DNA of 52,465 nt from an uncultured bacterium. Its GTDB lineage: Bacteria > Planctomycetota > UBA1135 > UBA2386. Below are positions 1-8,360 of this stretch, piece by piece. The stretch is taken from contig CALCZA010000014.1 in the NCBI GenBank assembly GCA_937906475.1, positions 1 to 52,465 of the forward strand, written 5' to 3'. A program made the translations under genes and the position numbers. The first letter of the stretch is position 1, and each line of letters begins with the position of its first letter. The notes beneath the pieces were generated by a model. It worked only from the letters and a program-made list of their open reading frames with translations. It was not told the origin of the DNA and searched no databases.

Positions 1-30
1 GCAGGCGCGGCACCCGACCAGCGTCAGCTG

Positions 31-267
31 CTAGCCAATTGCCGTGACGCTCGACGGCTTCGGATCCGGCCGCGGGATGACAACATTCGCCGACATGCCC
101 ACGCCGCCTTGAGGTTCATCAGGCACCCAGTCGGCGGCCTGGCCGCGATAGACACAGCGATGGCACTTGTGGAAGTTCGTCGCTTGCCGAGCAAGACAGA
201 CATCGGTGCCAATCCGATGAGTAATCAGCGGGGAGGCAGAGCCTTCGACGGAGGGGCAGAGTCTCAT
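31..267 (-). CDS. Small hypothetical protein with CxxC motif
   Basis: A 78-residue reading frame with no family I recognise. It has an isolated Cys near residue 29 and a Cys-His-Arg-Cys (CxxC) motif followed by an aromatic and basic stretch, which could be a small metal-binding knuckle. The frame stays open further upstream, but I chose the ATG at 267 because codon third positions are GC-rich only in the downstream part. It follows the TIM-barrel gene on the same strand at a distance of 70 bases. It could also be chance coding. Confidence 0.33.
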   Translation of the reverse strand: MRLCPSVEGSASPLITHRIGTDVCLARQATNFHKCHRCVYRGQAADWVPDEPQGGVGMSANVVIPRPDPKPSSVTAIG

Positions 268-337
268 ACGGTTAGCGTTTCGATCGGCAGCCTGGGGCTG
301 CGATAGGCTCGGTAGAGTAGGCCCGAACGCGAAGTGT

Positions 338-1171
338 TCAACGACGCGATGTTGGCAGGAATCGAGTCCAAAGCTCTTGGCACGTCGCCACAGCAGTCGG
401 CGCGCAGTGGCTCTGGCGAGACAATTCGAAACACACAGAACCGCTGTAACCAGAATCCTCAAGGGCTTTTAAGACCACTTCGAAATCGACCTCACCATCG
501 CCTGGAAGCAGGTGTTCGTGCACTCCGCGACGGTGATCTTCAAGGTGAACCTGCGCCATAAACGGTGCAGCTCGGGCCACAATCTCCGCTGGCTCACCCT
601 CCCAGACCGCGTAAAGGTGTCCGATGTCTAAGGTTAGCTGAGGAGCATCGGCCCCCAGAGCGGCCCGAACGCGCTCATAATCGGCGAACGTCTCCAAGGC
701 CATTCCCGGCTCCGGCTCGAGCGAGGGAACGAGTCCGTGCTCGCGGATCACCGCGCAGGTCATCGAAATACCCTCGAGCATCCAAGCCTCGCTGTCGGGC
801 CCAGGCGCACGATCGATACCCGCCCAGAACGACACGACCTCGGCGCCGAGCTGCTTGCCCATCGCTGCGACGCGCCGGTAGAAGGCGACGCGTTGCTCAC
901 GAAGCGCAGAATCCCGCGTCATCAGAGTCGGCTCGTGCTTGGTGTTCGCATCGAGCAGGAAACGTGCGCCTGTCTCCATGATTGGCGTCAACCCAAGCTC
1001 CCGAAGACGCAGCGCAACGGCAGCTAGATCGGTATCGCTGGTCGACTCGGGATCGAGATGACACGTGTCCGGCGTGATCGCCACAGCCTGGTAGCCGTGG
1101 CGAGACAGCAACGTCAGCGCTTCGTCGAAGCGGTGGTTCTGCAAGCTGTTGGTGTGGTAGCCGAGGAGCAT
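338..1171 (-). CDS. Sugar phosphate isomerase/epimerase, TIM barrel (AP endonuclease 2 family)
   Basis: A 277-residue single-domain protein of the xylose isomerase-like TIM-barrel superfamily. The usual metal-site pattern is visible: Glu in LEPEPG, Asp and His in TLDIGH, His in VHLEDH, and Glu in CFELSR near the C-terminus. Members of this family isomerise or epimerise sugars or cyclitols, or act in the aldolase step of inositol breakdown; the substrate cannot be read from sequence. The gene starts 9 bases after the preceding membrane protein gene and probably shares its transcript. Family assignment is firm and specific function unknown. Confidence 0.8.
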   Translation of the reverse strand: MLLGYHTNSLQNHRFDEALTLLSRHGYQAVAITPDTCHLDPESTSDTDLAAVALRLRELGLTPIMETGARFLLDANTKHEPTLMTRDSALREQRVAFYRRVAAMGKQLGAEVVSFWAGIDRAPGPDSEAWMLEGISMTCAVIREHGLVPSLEPEPGMALETFADYERVRAALGADAPQLTLDIGHLYAVWEGEPAEIVARAAPFMAQVHLEDHRRGVHEHLLPGDGEVDFEVVLKALEDSGYSGSVCFELSRQSHCAPTAVATCQELWTRFLPTSRR

Positions 1172-1180
1172 CGGTATCGA

Positions 1181-1753
1181 CTACCTGCCGCCTTGCATTC
1201 GGATCGTCTTCAGAAGAGTCGACAACTTGCCGTAGAGCTTGTTCATCGCCACGTATTCGGCCGGGATCGACCAATCGCCCATGTCGGCTTCTTCGTACCA
1301 AAGCGTTGGTTCTTCAATCAGGGCTTTGATCTCGTCGATCTTCACCTTGGCCTCCGACTGCCTGGTTCGTGCTTCAATGTTCTTGCCTTCCTTGAGCAAC
1401 GCGAAGCCCGAGTTACTGATCGACTTGGCCTCGGCAAGCAGGTCGCTCATCTTGTTCAGCGTGTCCTGAGTCAGCGTCGGTGCCGGACGATCTGGAGACT
1501 TGCCTGGCAAGCCACCCGAAACCGCCACGTTGCTGCGCGGCTTCTCCGGCTGGTTGGCCGGTTGCTTAGCCGGCGCGTTGGCACCGGTATCGTCGGCATC
1601 GCCGCCCCCGCCACGGGAGTTGAACATGACGAGGATGAGGATGAGCACCAACAGACCAGCACCGCCGATGATCATCGGCATCTGATTGTTCTGCTGACGG
1701 CGGGAGGACGAGCGGCCGCCGGCGCGGCGGCGGGTTGGGGTTCGCGAAGCCAT
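1181..1753 (-). CDS. Hypothetical single-pass membrane protein
   Basis: A 190-residue protein of unrecognised family. The first 25 residues are rich in Arg and Ser and should stay in the cytoplasm. A hydrophobic helix follows at about residues 26-43, then a Gly/Asp/Pro/Ala-rich linker. The last 90 residues look mostly helical with many Lys and Glu (NKMSDLLAEAKSI, EARTRQSEAKVKIDEIKA) and end near WYEEADMGDW. By the positive-inside rule the C-terminal part faces the periplasm. It lies between rsmB and the TIM-barrel gene on the same strand. Confidence 0.6.
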   Translation of the reverse strand: MASRTPTRRRAGGRSSSRRQQNNQMPMIIGGAGLLVLILILVMFNSRGGGGDADDTGANAPAKQPANQPEKPRSNVAVSGGLPGKSPDRPAPTLTQDTLNKMSDLLAEAKSISNSGFALLKEGKNIEARTRQSEAKVKIDEIKALIEEPTLWYEEADMGDWSIPAEYVAMNKLYGKLSTLLKTIRMQGGR

Positions 1754-1856
1754 GTGGCCAAGAGTTCTATCCGGCTGAGCCGGAATCGGGAATGCCCGGC
1801 GCGCGAGGCGACCTCAACTGACTGCCTGACTGCCCACTAATCCCGACCGGGACCCC

Positions 1857-3173
1857 CTAATTGGGAGCGCGCAGCACCGCAAAGAACCCGCCGTCGTGCT
1901 TTCCAGCCTCGGGCAGCGTCAGTTTGCTGTCGACCAATTCCAGCCCCGGATGGGCCGCCTGGGCCGCGGCAATGACGTCCTCATTCTCCTCGCGGTCGAT
2001 CGAACAGGTCGAGTAGACGGTGTGGCCGCCTGGCTTAGTCAGCTGAATCGACTGCTCGAGCAGTTCGCCCTGCAACTTCGGTAGGTCGCTAAACGTCTGC
2101 TCTTCCAACCGCCCGCGCACTTCGACGCGGCGGCCGAGCACACCCGAGTTCGAACATGGCACGTCGGCCAGCACGCAGTCCGCCATCGGCAGGTCCGCGG
2201 CCTTGGCGACCAGGCTGATCACGTCGGTCAAGTTGAGTCGGTTCGCGTTCTCGGCGATGCGGCCGAGGCGCTTCTCGTCGATATCGAACGCAAACACGCG
2301 CCCATCAGGTTGCACCGACTCAGCCAGCCACGTGGTCTTGGTACCCGGCGCCGCGCACAGGTCGACGACCGTGTCACCGGGCTTGCACGGCACGGCTTGC
2401 ACAGCGAGCATCGCTGTCGGATCTTGCACGACGAACTGCCCCTTATCGAACGGCGGCGTTGCGAACGGTGAGTTGCCGCCGGTCCAATGCAGCAAGCGTT
2501 GGTGATCGCATGGCTCGACTTCGACCTCAGCGACCGCCAACTCAGCTTGCAGCGCAGCGCGTTCGATGTGCTTGCCGGCGCGCAGGTAGATGCCCGGCGT
2601 CTCGCTCGCAGCCGTGGCGATCGCGCGCAGACCCTCGACACCGTGTTGAGCGGCGAATCGTTGCGCCAACCACTCCGGCAACGAATGCACAATCGCTAGG
2701 CGACGCACTTCGTCCCGAGGCAGTCGCTTAGCCAACTCGACTTTGCGACCGCCGGGCAACGCAATCTCATGCATCGCTTTCAGTTCCGCACCTTCCTCGA
2801 GTTCCTTCACGCTGCTAGCAATGCGCCGCAGGATCGCGTTCGCGAAGCCACGGTTGTTGTGCACGATCAGACCAACGGTCTCATGTACCGCCGCGTGCGC
2901 CTTCATGCCGGGCACGAACAACAACTGGTAGGCGCCAAGCCGCAGCGTGACGCGTTGTTGCGGATCCTTGGGCAAGCCGCGCAAGGCGAAGCCAAGCAGA
3001 ACATGATCGAGCAGCCGCTGCCGCCGAATCACGCCGTGGGACAGCTCAAAGGCAAATGCGAGGTCGCGACCTTCTACACCGCGGCCTTCGAGTTCGCTGC
3101 GCAAACGTTCGCTGCGGCCACGTTCTAGCGCCACGAGGGCGTTGCGCGCGAGCGATCTGGCGGAAAGCGCCAC
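1857..3173 (-). CDS. rsmB: 16S rRNA (cytosine-967 C5)-methyltransferase
   Basis: Methylates C967 of 16S rRNA with S-adenosylmethionine. The protein has an N-terminal NusB-like helical RNA-binding domain and a C-terminal Rossmann methyltransferase. Visible motifs are the SAM loop VDLCAAPGTKTT, the motif IV Cys in DVPCSNSGVLGRR and the catalytic motif VI Cys in YSTCSIDREENED. The frame is open further upstream into fmt, but the GTG at 3173 lies 28 bases beyond the fmt stop and just before the expected N-terminus (ALSARSLARNALVALERG), giving 438 residues, close to family length. The fmt-rsmB order is common in bacteria and supports both calls. Confidence 0.93.
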   Translation of the reverse strand: MALSARSLARNALVALERGRSERLRSELEGRGVEGRDLAFAFELSHGVIRRQRLLDHVLLGFALRGLPKDPQQRVTLRLGAYQLLFVPGMKAHAAVHETVGLIVHNNRGFANAILRRIASSVKELEEGAELKAMHEIALPGGRKVELAKRLPRDEVRRLAIVHSLPEWLAQRFAAQHGVEGLRAIATAASETPGIYLRAGKHIERAALQAELAVAEVEVEPCDHQRLLHWTGGNSPFATPPFDKGQFVVQDPTAMLAVQAVPCKPGDTVVDLCAAPGTKTTWLAESVQPDGRVFAFDIDEKRLGRIAENANRLNLTDVISLVAKAADLPMADCVLADVPCSNSGVLGRRVEVRGRLEEQTFSDLPKLQGELLEQSIQLTKPGGHTVYSTCSIDREENEDVIAAAQAAHPGLELVDSKLTLPEAGKHDGGFFAVLRAPN

Positions 3174-3201
3174 TACTCGAACCGCCCGGCGGAAACGGCC
3201 A

Positions 3202-4134
3202 CTAGCCGAACCTGGCGTCGGGCGCGATGTGATGGCCACGCACAAACTCACCGGCGGTCATGTTGCGACCGTTGTCAGGCTTGATGCGCGTGATGCGGAA
3301 CAGGTCCTTGCCGGTGCAGACGCGAATGCCTTCTTCACCTGAAGACTGCAGCCCACCCGGAATACCCATGCCGTAGAGGTCTTGCTCGACCTGGCCTTCG
3401 ATCACGATGAAACGCTTGTTGCCGAGGCGCGTTTGCGCACCAGGCTTCGGAGTCATCGCGCGCACCAGCATGTCCACTTCGGTGGCCGGCAACTTCCAAT
3501 CGATGACGCCGTGCTCCTTCTCAACCTTCGGCGCATAGGTTGCCTTGGAGTGATCTTGTGGCGTATAGGTCGCTGATCCGGCCTCGATCGCCTTCAACGT
3601 ATTGACGAGCGCCGTACCCGAAAGCTCGGCCAAACGAACGCGCAATTGACCTGAGTTCTCAGTCGCGCCAATCGGCGTCGTCTCGGTCAGGATGATATCG
3701 CCAGCATCGAGTTTGTCCGCGATCTTCATGACCGTGACGCCCGTCTCGGCATGACCATCGCGGATCACGCGCTGCACCGGCGCGGCACCGCGGTAGAGCG
3801 GCAGCAGCGATGCGTGTGCATTGATCATGCCGTGCTTCGGAATCGCCAGCATCTCAGGCGTCAGGATCACGCCGTAGCTGATCACCACCCCAATGTCTGG
3901 CTGTAGTTCCTTGAGCTTCGCCAAGAACTCCGGGTCATGCGGATCTGCTGGCTGTTCACAAGTCAGTTCGAGGACATTTGCCGCAAGCTTCACTTCAGCC
4001 TCGTAGATCTTTCGACCCCGGCCTCGCGGCGCGTCGGGCTTCGTGACAACAAGGTCAGGTGAGAACCCACCTTCCTTCAGAGCCTTCAACGAGGGGATCG
4101 CGAAGTCACTGCTTCCAAAAAAGACGATGCGCAA
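3202..4134 (-). CDS. fmt: Methionyl-tRNA formyltransferase
   Basis: Transfers a formyl group from 10-formyl-tetrahydrofolate to Met-tRNA(fMet) for translation initiation. The 310-residue length matches the family. The N-terminal formyltransferase domain shows the catalytic triad region: Asn105 and His107 in the motif INAHASLLPLYRGAAP and Asp144 in KLDAGDI. The C-terminal part is the OB-like tRNA-binding domain. First gene of the minus-strand run fmt-rsmB; a 143-base divergent region separates it from the plus-strand gene at 4278. Confidence 0.96.
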   Translation of the reverse strand: MRIVFFGSSDFAIPSLKALKEGGFSPDLVVTKPDAPRGRGRKIYEAEVKLAANVLELTCEQPADPHDPEFLAKLKELQPDIGVVISYGVILTPEMLAIPKHGMINAHASLLPLYRGAAPVQRVIRDGHAETGVTVMKIADKLDAGDIILTETTPIGATENSGQLRVRLAELSGTALVNTLKAIEAGSATYTPQDHSKATYAPKVEKEHGVIDWKLPATEVDMLVRAMTPKPGAQTRLGNKRFIVIEGQVEQDLYGMGIPGGLQSSGEEGIRVCTGKDLFRITRIKPDNGRNMTAGEFVRGHHIAPDARFG

Positions 4135-4160
4135 AGCTAGAACTATGAAGGGATCGATGT

Positions 4161-4178
4161 CGGCCCGCGAACGGGCCG
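4161..4178. promoter_or_regulatory. Perfect GC hairpin in divergent intergenic region
   Basis: CGGCCCG, loop CGAA, CGGGCCG: a perfect 7-bp stem with a tetraloop, 26 bases upstream of the fmt start on the minus strand and 100 bases upstream of the plus-strand gene. It could form in the fmt leader RNA. Function unknown; no clear promoter hexamers were seen beside it. Confidence 0.35.
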
Positions 4179-4277
4179 TGCGAGGGCAACGACCGTAGCG
4201 ACAGGGGCCACGTGGGGCAAACTCGCCGCTCGGTCGAGTGTTGAGCCAGAGCAGGCTGGGGGGTACATCGCAAGCCC

Positions 4278-5069
4278 ATGGAATGCCCGCCGATCGCGCC
4301 GCACCCTAGTTTGGTGCCGTTTGAGCCGACTGCCGAACGCACCCTGTCGTTGTTTGGCAGAACGGTGCATTTAGCCCTAGTTCCGGGCCGAAAAAGCCGA
4401 TCTGGCCACGTTCGGGATGGACGCCCGGCACTGCAGCGCAGCCCCGCCAACCGGATCCTGAGCGAAGAGGCCTACTGGCGCAGCGAAACGCTCGCGGTGA
4501 CCCCCAACAAGTTTCCGTTCGCCAAGAACCATCGGATTCTGTGGATGGCCAACCCCGCCCGCGAGCCGGACCGCACGTTCTGGCAGACGGCACTCCATTG
4601 GATCAACCAGAGCGACGGCACGGCCCTGCTCAATAACGTCGGTGCAGCGGCAACAATTCCGCGCGCCCACGCCCACCTAGTCGACGAGAAGATGCCGTTC
4701 TTGGGCGAACTGACAGAACGCTCGCTGCAGACCGATCTGATTGATGTTCCCGACGGCTGCGAACTGGTCTGCAAAGACGTGCCGTTTTGCATGATCGGCG
4801 TGCGCGGCGACCTAGAAGGCAAGGCCGACGCGTTGATGCGACTGGCCGATGCACGCCTAACCGCCTCCTGGAACGTCATCATCATGAAGGATGCGACGTG
4901 GATCGTGCCGCGCGGCAGGCAGACACCGGTGCCATTCTTCGATCAGGCGATCGGCTCGGCTGAGTTCTGGGGCCGCTGGTGCTACGTCGAGGAAGAACAG
5001 TTTGCCGCGGCGACCAGTGCGGACCTTGAGCAAGCGCTCGAGATCGCGACCACGAAGCCGATCGATTGA
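4278..5069 (+). CDS. HIT/galactose-1-phosphate uridylyltransferase-like protein
   Basis: A 263-residue protein that looks like a member of the HIT/GalT fold superfamily of nucleotidyl transferases and hydrolases. The central stretch TALLNNVGAAATIPRAHAHL resembles the Asn-rich turn followed by the histidine motif of GalT and Ap4A phosphorylase, with His131-Ala-His133-Leu-Val in place of the usual HxHxQ or HPH. Upstream, NRILSEEAYWRSETLAVTPNKFPFAKNH resembles the substrate-binding strands of these enzymes (written here only as a loose family likeness). Substrate unknown; alternatives are GDP-hexose phosphorylase-like or dinucleoside phosphorylase-like activity. The frame ends in a hairpin at 5057-5074. 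Confidence 0.5.
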   Translation: MECPPIAPHPSLVPFEPTAERTLSLFGRTVHLALVPGRKSRSGHVRDGRPALQRSPANRILSEEAYWRSETLAVTPNKFPFAKNHRILWMANPAREPDRTFWQTALHWINQSDGTALLNNVGAAATIPRAHAHLVDEKMPFLGELTERSLQTDLIDVPDGCELVCKDVPFCMIGVRGDLEGKADALMRLADARLTASWNVIIMKDATWIVPRGRQTPVPFFDQAIGSAEFWGRWCYVEEEQFAAATSADLEQALEIATTKPID

Positions 5070-5074
5070 TCGGC
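5057..5074 (+). terminator. Hairpin over the stop codon of the HIT-like gene
   Basis: GCCGATC, loop GATT, GATCGGC: a perfect 7-bp stem that spans the stop codon, followed by a second GATC-rich palindrome. There is no T tract, so it is at best a weak terminator or a 3'-end stabilising structure. The following bases to 5383 contain no gene I can support. Confidence 0.35.
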
Positions 5075-5383
5075 CGATCGATGGCGCGCCCGAGCGGTGC
5101 GTCTATCTGGGGACAACGCCGTCAGTCCGCAACCCCTGATCGTCAACGAGGCCACCAGTGCCCAACTTGTCGCCGAGGCTCTGGTCGCGCCAGTGCGTGC
5201 GCTGTTGCGCTGAGTTGGTTGAAATCTTCCGCCGGCTGCTGACCTTGGTCTCAGGTTGTGGAGCATCGTCGATCCTGCCCGCACCTGGCGGCCACGATTG
5301 ACGGCTTTGCGCGAACTCAGGCCCAATACTCGCTCTAATAGGCGGATCCGGTGCTACCCGCTGCCGAGTTCAGGAATGACAGC

Positions 5384-6262
5384 ATGCTGACGACCAAGAG
5401 ATACGACTACATCCCGTTCGAGATGGTGCAGAAGCACCCGATGATTGCCAACCACCGGGTGGTCAATCAACCGAAGGTCGCGCACTACAAGACCGACATT
5501 CTGAACAACGGCCTGCTCGAGCCGCTAGTCGTATGGGAACGCAATCCGCGTGAGTTGTTCCTCGTTGGCGGCTTCCACCGTCACGGCGCAATCGAACTGA
5601 TTCGTCAGGAGAACCCCGGCTACTACGATCGCGTCGACGTGCGCGTCGTGACCGGCGAGTTTGAAGAGATCCGCGCGCTCAACCTCAAGCTCAACGCCGA
5701 CCGCCTCGACGCCAAGCTCGTTGAGTACTTCGACACCGTCATCTACCTCAACAACGCCAATTGGAAGAAGGAGCGCATCGCCTCGTTCCTCGACAAGAGC
5801 GTTTCCTGGATTGAGGAGATCATCCGCTTCGCGCCAGCGATGGACTCGCGCATCCGCTCGATGCTGCACGACGACAAGATCTCTTGGACCAAGGCCAAAG
5901 CGATCTGCCGACGCATCATGAGTTGCGAGCCGGGCCAAGAGCAGGCCGTCGTCGAAGCTGCGATCCGCGAATTGCAGGAAGGACAGAAATCTGCCCCGAA
6001 ACGCGCCATCACGATGCGTTCGGCCAAAACACGCCTGGCTAAAGTCGTCGCCGCAAACCCAGACTCGTGCTACACGGTTCGCGCCAAGGACCTGCTGTCA
6101 CTACTAACGCTGATCGGCGACAAGAACACTCCAGCCACCGAAGAGCACCTAGAACGCGTTCGCGAATGCTTCCCGTCGCTAGTCGACGCGGCAAGTGAGC
6201 AGGTGACCGCCAAGCGCCGCGGTTCCAGTAAGCAGACCAGCGAAGCAGCACAATCCGAGTAG
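5384..6262 (+). CDS. ParB/sulfiredoxin-fold nuclease-domain protein
   Basis: A 292-residue protein with an N-terminal ParB-like domain. The arginine-box region reads LVGGFHRHGAIE at about residues 60-71, a variant of the ParB GxRRxxA box, after a typical GLLEPLVVW strand. The middle (NWKKERIASFLDKSVSWIEEIIRFA) resembles the helix-turn-helix that follows in ParB proteins. The Lys/Ser-rich end looks disordered. I chose the ATG at 5384 over the upstream GTG because AGGA at 5372-5375 sits 8 bases before it. It is alone on the plus strand, 27 kb from parA, so it may be a divergent ParB, a Noc-like factor or an unrelated regulator. Confidence 0.6.
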   Translation: MLTTKRYDYIPFEMVQKHPMIANHRVVNQPKVAHYKTDILNNGLLEPLVVWERNPRELFLVGGFHRHGAIELIRQENPGYYDRVDVRVVTGEFEEIRALNLKLNADRLDAKLVEYFDTVIYLNNANWKKERIASFLDKSVSWIEEIIRFAPAMDSRIRSMLHDDKISWTKAKAICRRIMSCEPGQEQAVVEAAIRELQEGQKSAPKRAITMRSAKTRLAKVVAANPDSCYTVRAKDLLSLLTLIGDKNTPATEEHLERVRECFPSLVDAASEQVTAKRRGSSKQTSEAAQSE

Positions 6263-6411
6263 CCATTGCGCACCGCCCGCAGGCACCCGCGACGCACTTG
6301 CCGTCCGTATTCGTAGTCGCGAGCGAGGTGGGGAGCCACGCGGTCCCAGCCAATGCCGGCCACCAACGAACGTAACCACGCACCACTGGGCAACTCCTGC
6401 CACCGACGTTA

Positions 6412-6702
6412 ATGGTGCATAATGGCACAATGCCCAGTCACCCGGATGTTCATCTCGGGGTCCAATCCCCACGGTCTGGCAAGCTAGTTCGACTCGAGTT
6501 CGTCAAGATTGACGCGGTCGACCACAGCACGGTGATCAAGATCATACCCTGCGACTCCAACGGGAGGACGCGGCCCGACGAGCATCCGTCGCCCGAATTG
6601 GTCAAACTGACGAGCGAGCCGGATGTGCGCGCCTACACCTCGCTGCCGAGAGGCCAGAACGTCTGCTGGTTACGGTGCCACAGCGAACCCAAGATGGGGT
6701 GA
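6412..6702 (+). CDS. Small hypothetical protein
   Basis: A 96-residue frame of no recognised family. From about codon 22 onward, third positions are strongly GC-biased like neighbouring real genes, which favours coding. The sequence has a KLVRLEFVKIDAVDHSTVIKI strand-like core and two Cys near the C-terminus (NVCWLRCH). It sits alone between the ParB-fold gene and the kds-lpt operon. The true start may be one of the two early Met codons. Confidence 0.38.
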   Translation: MVHNGTMPSHPDVHLGVQSPRSGKLVRLEFVKIDAVDHSTVIKIIPCDSNGRTRPDEHPSPELVKLTSEPDVRAYTSLPRGQNVCWLRCHSEPKMG

Positions 6703-6798
6703 GTCAGGCAGCTTGCGACGAGGTGTCAATACAACCCCGGAACAGCGACCCACACACGCGACGTGAGGGGGGCAAGAGTGCTACGCTCGACCTCCTTA

Positions 6799-7770
6799 AT
6801 GGACCCCCGGATTGAACGTGCTCGCCAGATCGTCGAGTGCGAAGCTGTTGCGGTTCGCCAAGTAGCCGATGGCCTTGGTGAAACCTTCTTGAGCGCCCTG
6901 GACTTGATCCTCGGGCTGCAGGGCCGTGTCGTCACTACTGGCATGGGTAAGGCGGGCTTCATCGCCCAAAAGATCTCGGCAACGCTGGCTTCGACCGGCA
7001 CCTCGTCGATCTTCTTGCACCCTGCCGAAGCGATTCACGGCGACCTCGGCCGCGTTGAGCCTGGCGACTTGTTGCTCGCGTTTTCGAAATCTGGCGAGAC
7101 CGCCGAACTGCTGGTGATGCTGCCGCACGTCAAAGCCAACGGCGTGCCTATGGTATCGATCACGCAGGAGAAGAGTTCGACCCTCGGTCGCCACAGCGAC
7201 CTAGTCCTCGAACTCGGCAAGATCAACGAGGCCGGTCCCCACGGCCTGGCTCCAAGTGCCTCGACAACCGCGATGTTGGCACTTGGCGATGCGCTGGCGC
7301 TGGTCGTGCAGGAAGGCCGCAATTTCGGTCCCGAAGATTTCGCGCGCTTCCATCCGGGCGGCGATCTCGGCCGGCGCTTAATGAAAGTGTCCGAATTGAT
7401 GCGAAGTGGCGACCGCAATCCGTGCATACAGGACACCTGCACCGTCATGGAAGCCATCGAGGTCATGACCTGCACCCCGGGTCGCCCTGGCGCCACCAGT
7501 GTGGTCGACAGCGGCGGTAAACTGGTTGGGTTCTTTACCGATGGCGACCTGCGGCGGTTGATCGAACATGGCTTGTCCAACCCGCGCGAACGTCGCATCG
7601 ACGACGCCATGACCAAGGGGCCGCGTTCCATCGCACCCGACACGTTTGCCCTCGAAGCGCTCGGTCTACTGCACCAGAGTGCGATCGACCAGATGCCGGT
7701 CGTCGATGACGAAGGGCGACTGATTGGCCTGCTCGACGTGCAAGACTTGCTCAACCTCAAGATCGGATGA
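6799..7770 (+). CDS. kdsD: D-arabinose-5-phosphate isomerase
   Basis: Converts D-ribulose 5-phosphate to D-arabinose 5-phosphate, the first step toward Kdo for the LPS inner core. The 323-residue protein has an N-terminal SIS domain (TTGMGKAGFIAQKIS, then FLHPAEAIHGDLG and FSKSGETAELL) and two C-terminal CBS domains from about residue 205. This is the standard KpsF/KdsD layout. I chose the ATG at 6799, which matches family N-termini (MDPRIERARQIVECE); 12 extra in-frame residues upstream are unlikely. First gene of a four-gene operon with kdsC overlapping its stop as ATGA. Confidence 0.92.
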   Translation: MDPRIERARQIVECEAVAVRQVADGLGETFLSALDLILGLQGRVVTTGMGKAGFIAQKISATLASTGTSSIFLHPAEAIHGDLGRVEPGDLLLAFSKSGETAELLVMLPHVKANGVPMVSITQEKSSTLGRHSDLVLELGKINEAGPHGLAPSASTTAMLALGDALALVVQEGRNFGPEDFARFHPGGDLGRRLMKVSELMRSGDRNPCIQDTCTVMEAIEVMTCTPGRPGATSVVDSGGKLVGFFTDGDLRRLIEHGLSNPRERRIDDAMTKGPRSIAPDTFALEALGLLHQSAIDQMPVVDDEGRLIGLLDVQDLLNLKIG

Positions 7771-8360
7771 GTGCACGTAAGCCTTCACACGCGAGTTCGC
7801 CTCAGGCAGGCATGAGTGCTACGCCGGGCCGCGAGCGACCGGACGATAGTGCGCTGCGCAAGATCTCGTTCTTGCTGCTCGACGTCGATGGCGTGCTAAC
7901 CGACGGCCGTATCCACTTCGACTTTGAAGGGCGCGAGTACAAGTCGTTCCACGTGCACGACGCGGCGGGCATCGTCTACTGGCACCGCGCCGGTGGTCGC
8001 TCCGGATTTCTGTCCGGACGCGGCGGCGAGATCGTCGAACGCCGTGCCCGTGATCTCGGGGTGCACGATGTGGTGCTCGGCCGCGTCGACAAGTCCAAAG
8101 CCTTCGCCGAAGTTCTGCAGCGTCAGAACCTGACACCGGACCAGGTGGCCTACGTTGGTGATGACCTGCTCGACCTGCCGGTATTACGACAGGCTGGGTT
8201 TGCGGCAACCGTTCCCGAAGCGCGCCGTGAAGTCTTAGCTCAGGCACAGTTCGTTACCGAACGCTCCGGTGGCTTTGGCGCCGCACGTGATGTTATCGAA
8301 GAACTGCTTCGCGCTCGCGGCGTCTGGCAAAACGTCGTCGACAAGGATGGTCGTCCGTGA
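7767..8360 (+). CDS. kdsC: Kdo-8-phosphate phosphatase (HAD family)
   Basis: Removes phosphate from 3-deoxy-D-manno-octulosonate 8-phosphate to release Kdo. A 197-residue HAD phosphatase of the small, cap-less type: motif I LLLDVDGVLTDGR with the nucleophile Asp, and motif III YVGDDLLDLPVL. The first 28 residues are an extension rich in Ser, Pro and Arg compared with known KdsC. Its ATG overlaps the kdsD stop (ATGA) and its own stop overlaps the next start (GTGA), which indicates translational coupling. Confidence 0.9.
   Translation: MSARKPSHASSPQAGMSATPGRERPDDSALRKISFLLLDVDGVLTDGRIHFDFEGREYKSFHVHDAAGIVYWHRAGGRSGFLSGRGGEIVERRARDLGVHDVVLGRVDKSKAFAEVLQRQNLTPDQVAYVGDDLLDLPVLRQAGFAATVPEARREVLAQAQFVTERSGGFGAARDVIEELLRARGVWQNVVDKDGRP

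Noticed and set aside
6450..6475. GGGG-TCCAAT-CCCC resembling a tRNA T arm
   Set aside because: The T-loop pattern is not correct and no anticodon arm, D arm or acceptor stem can be built around it.
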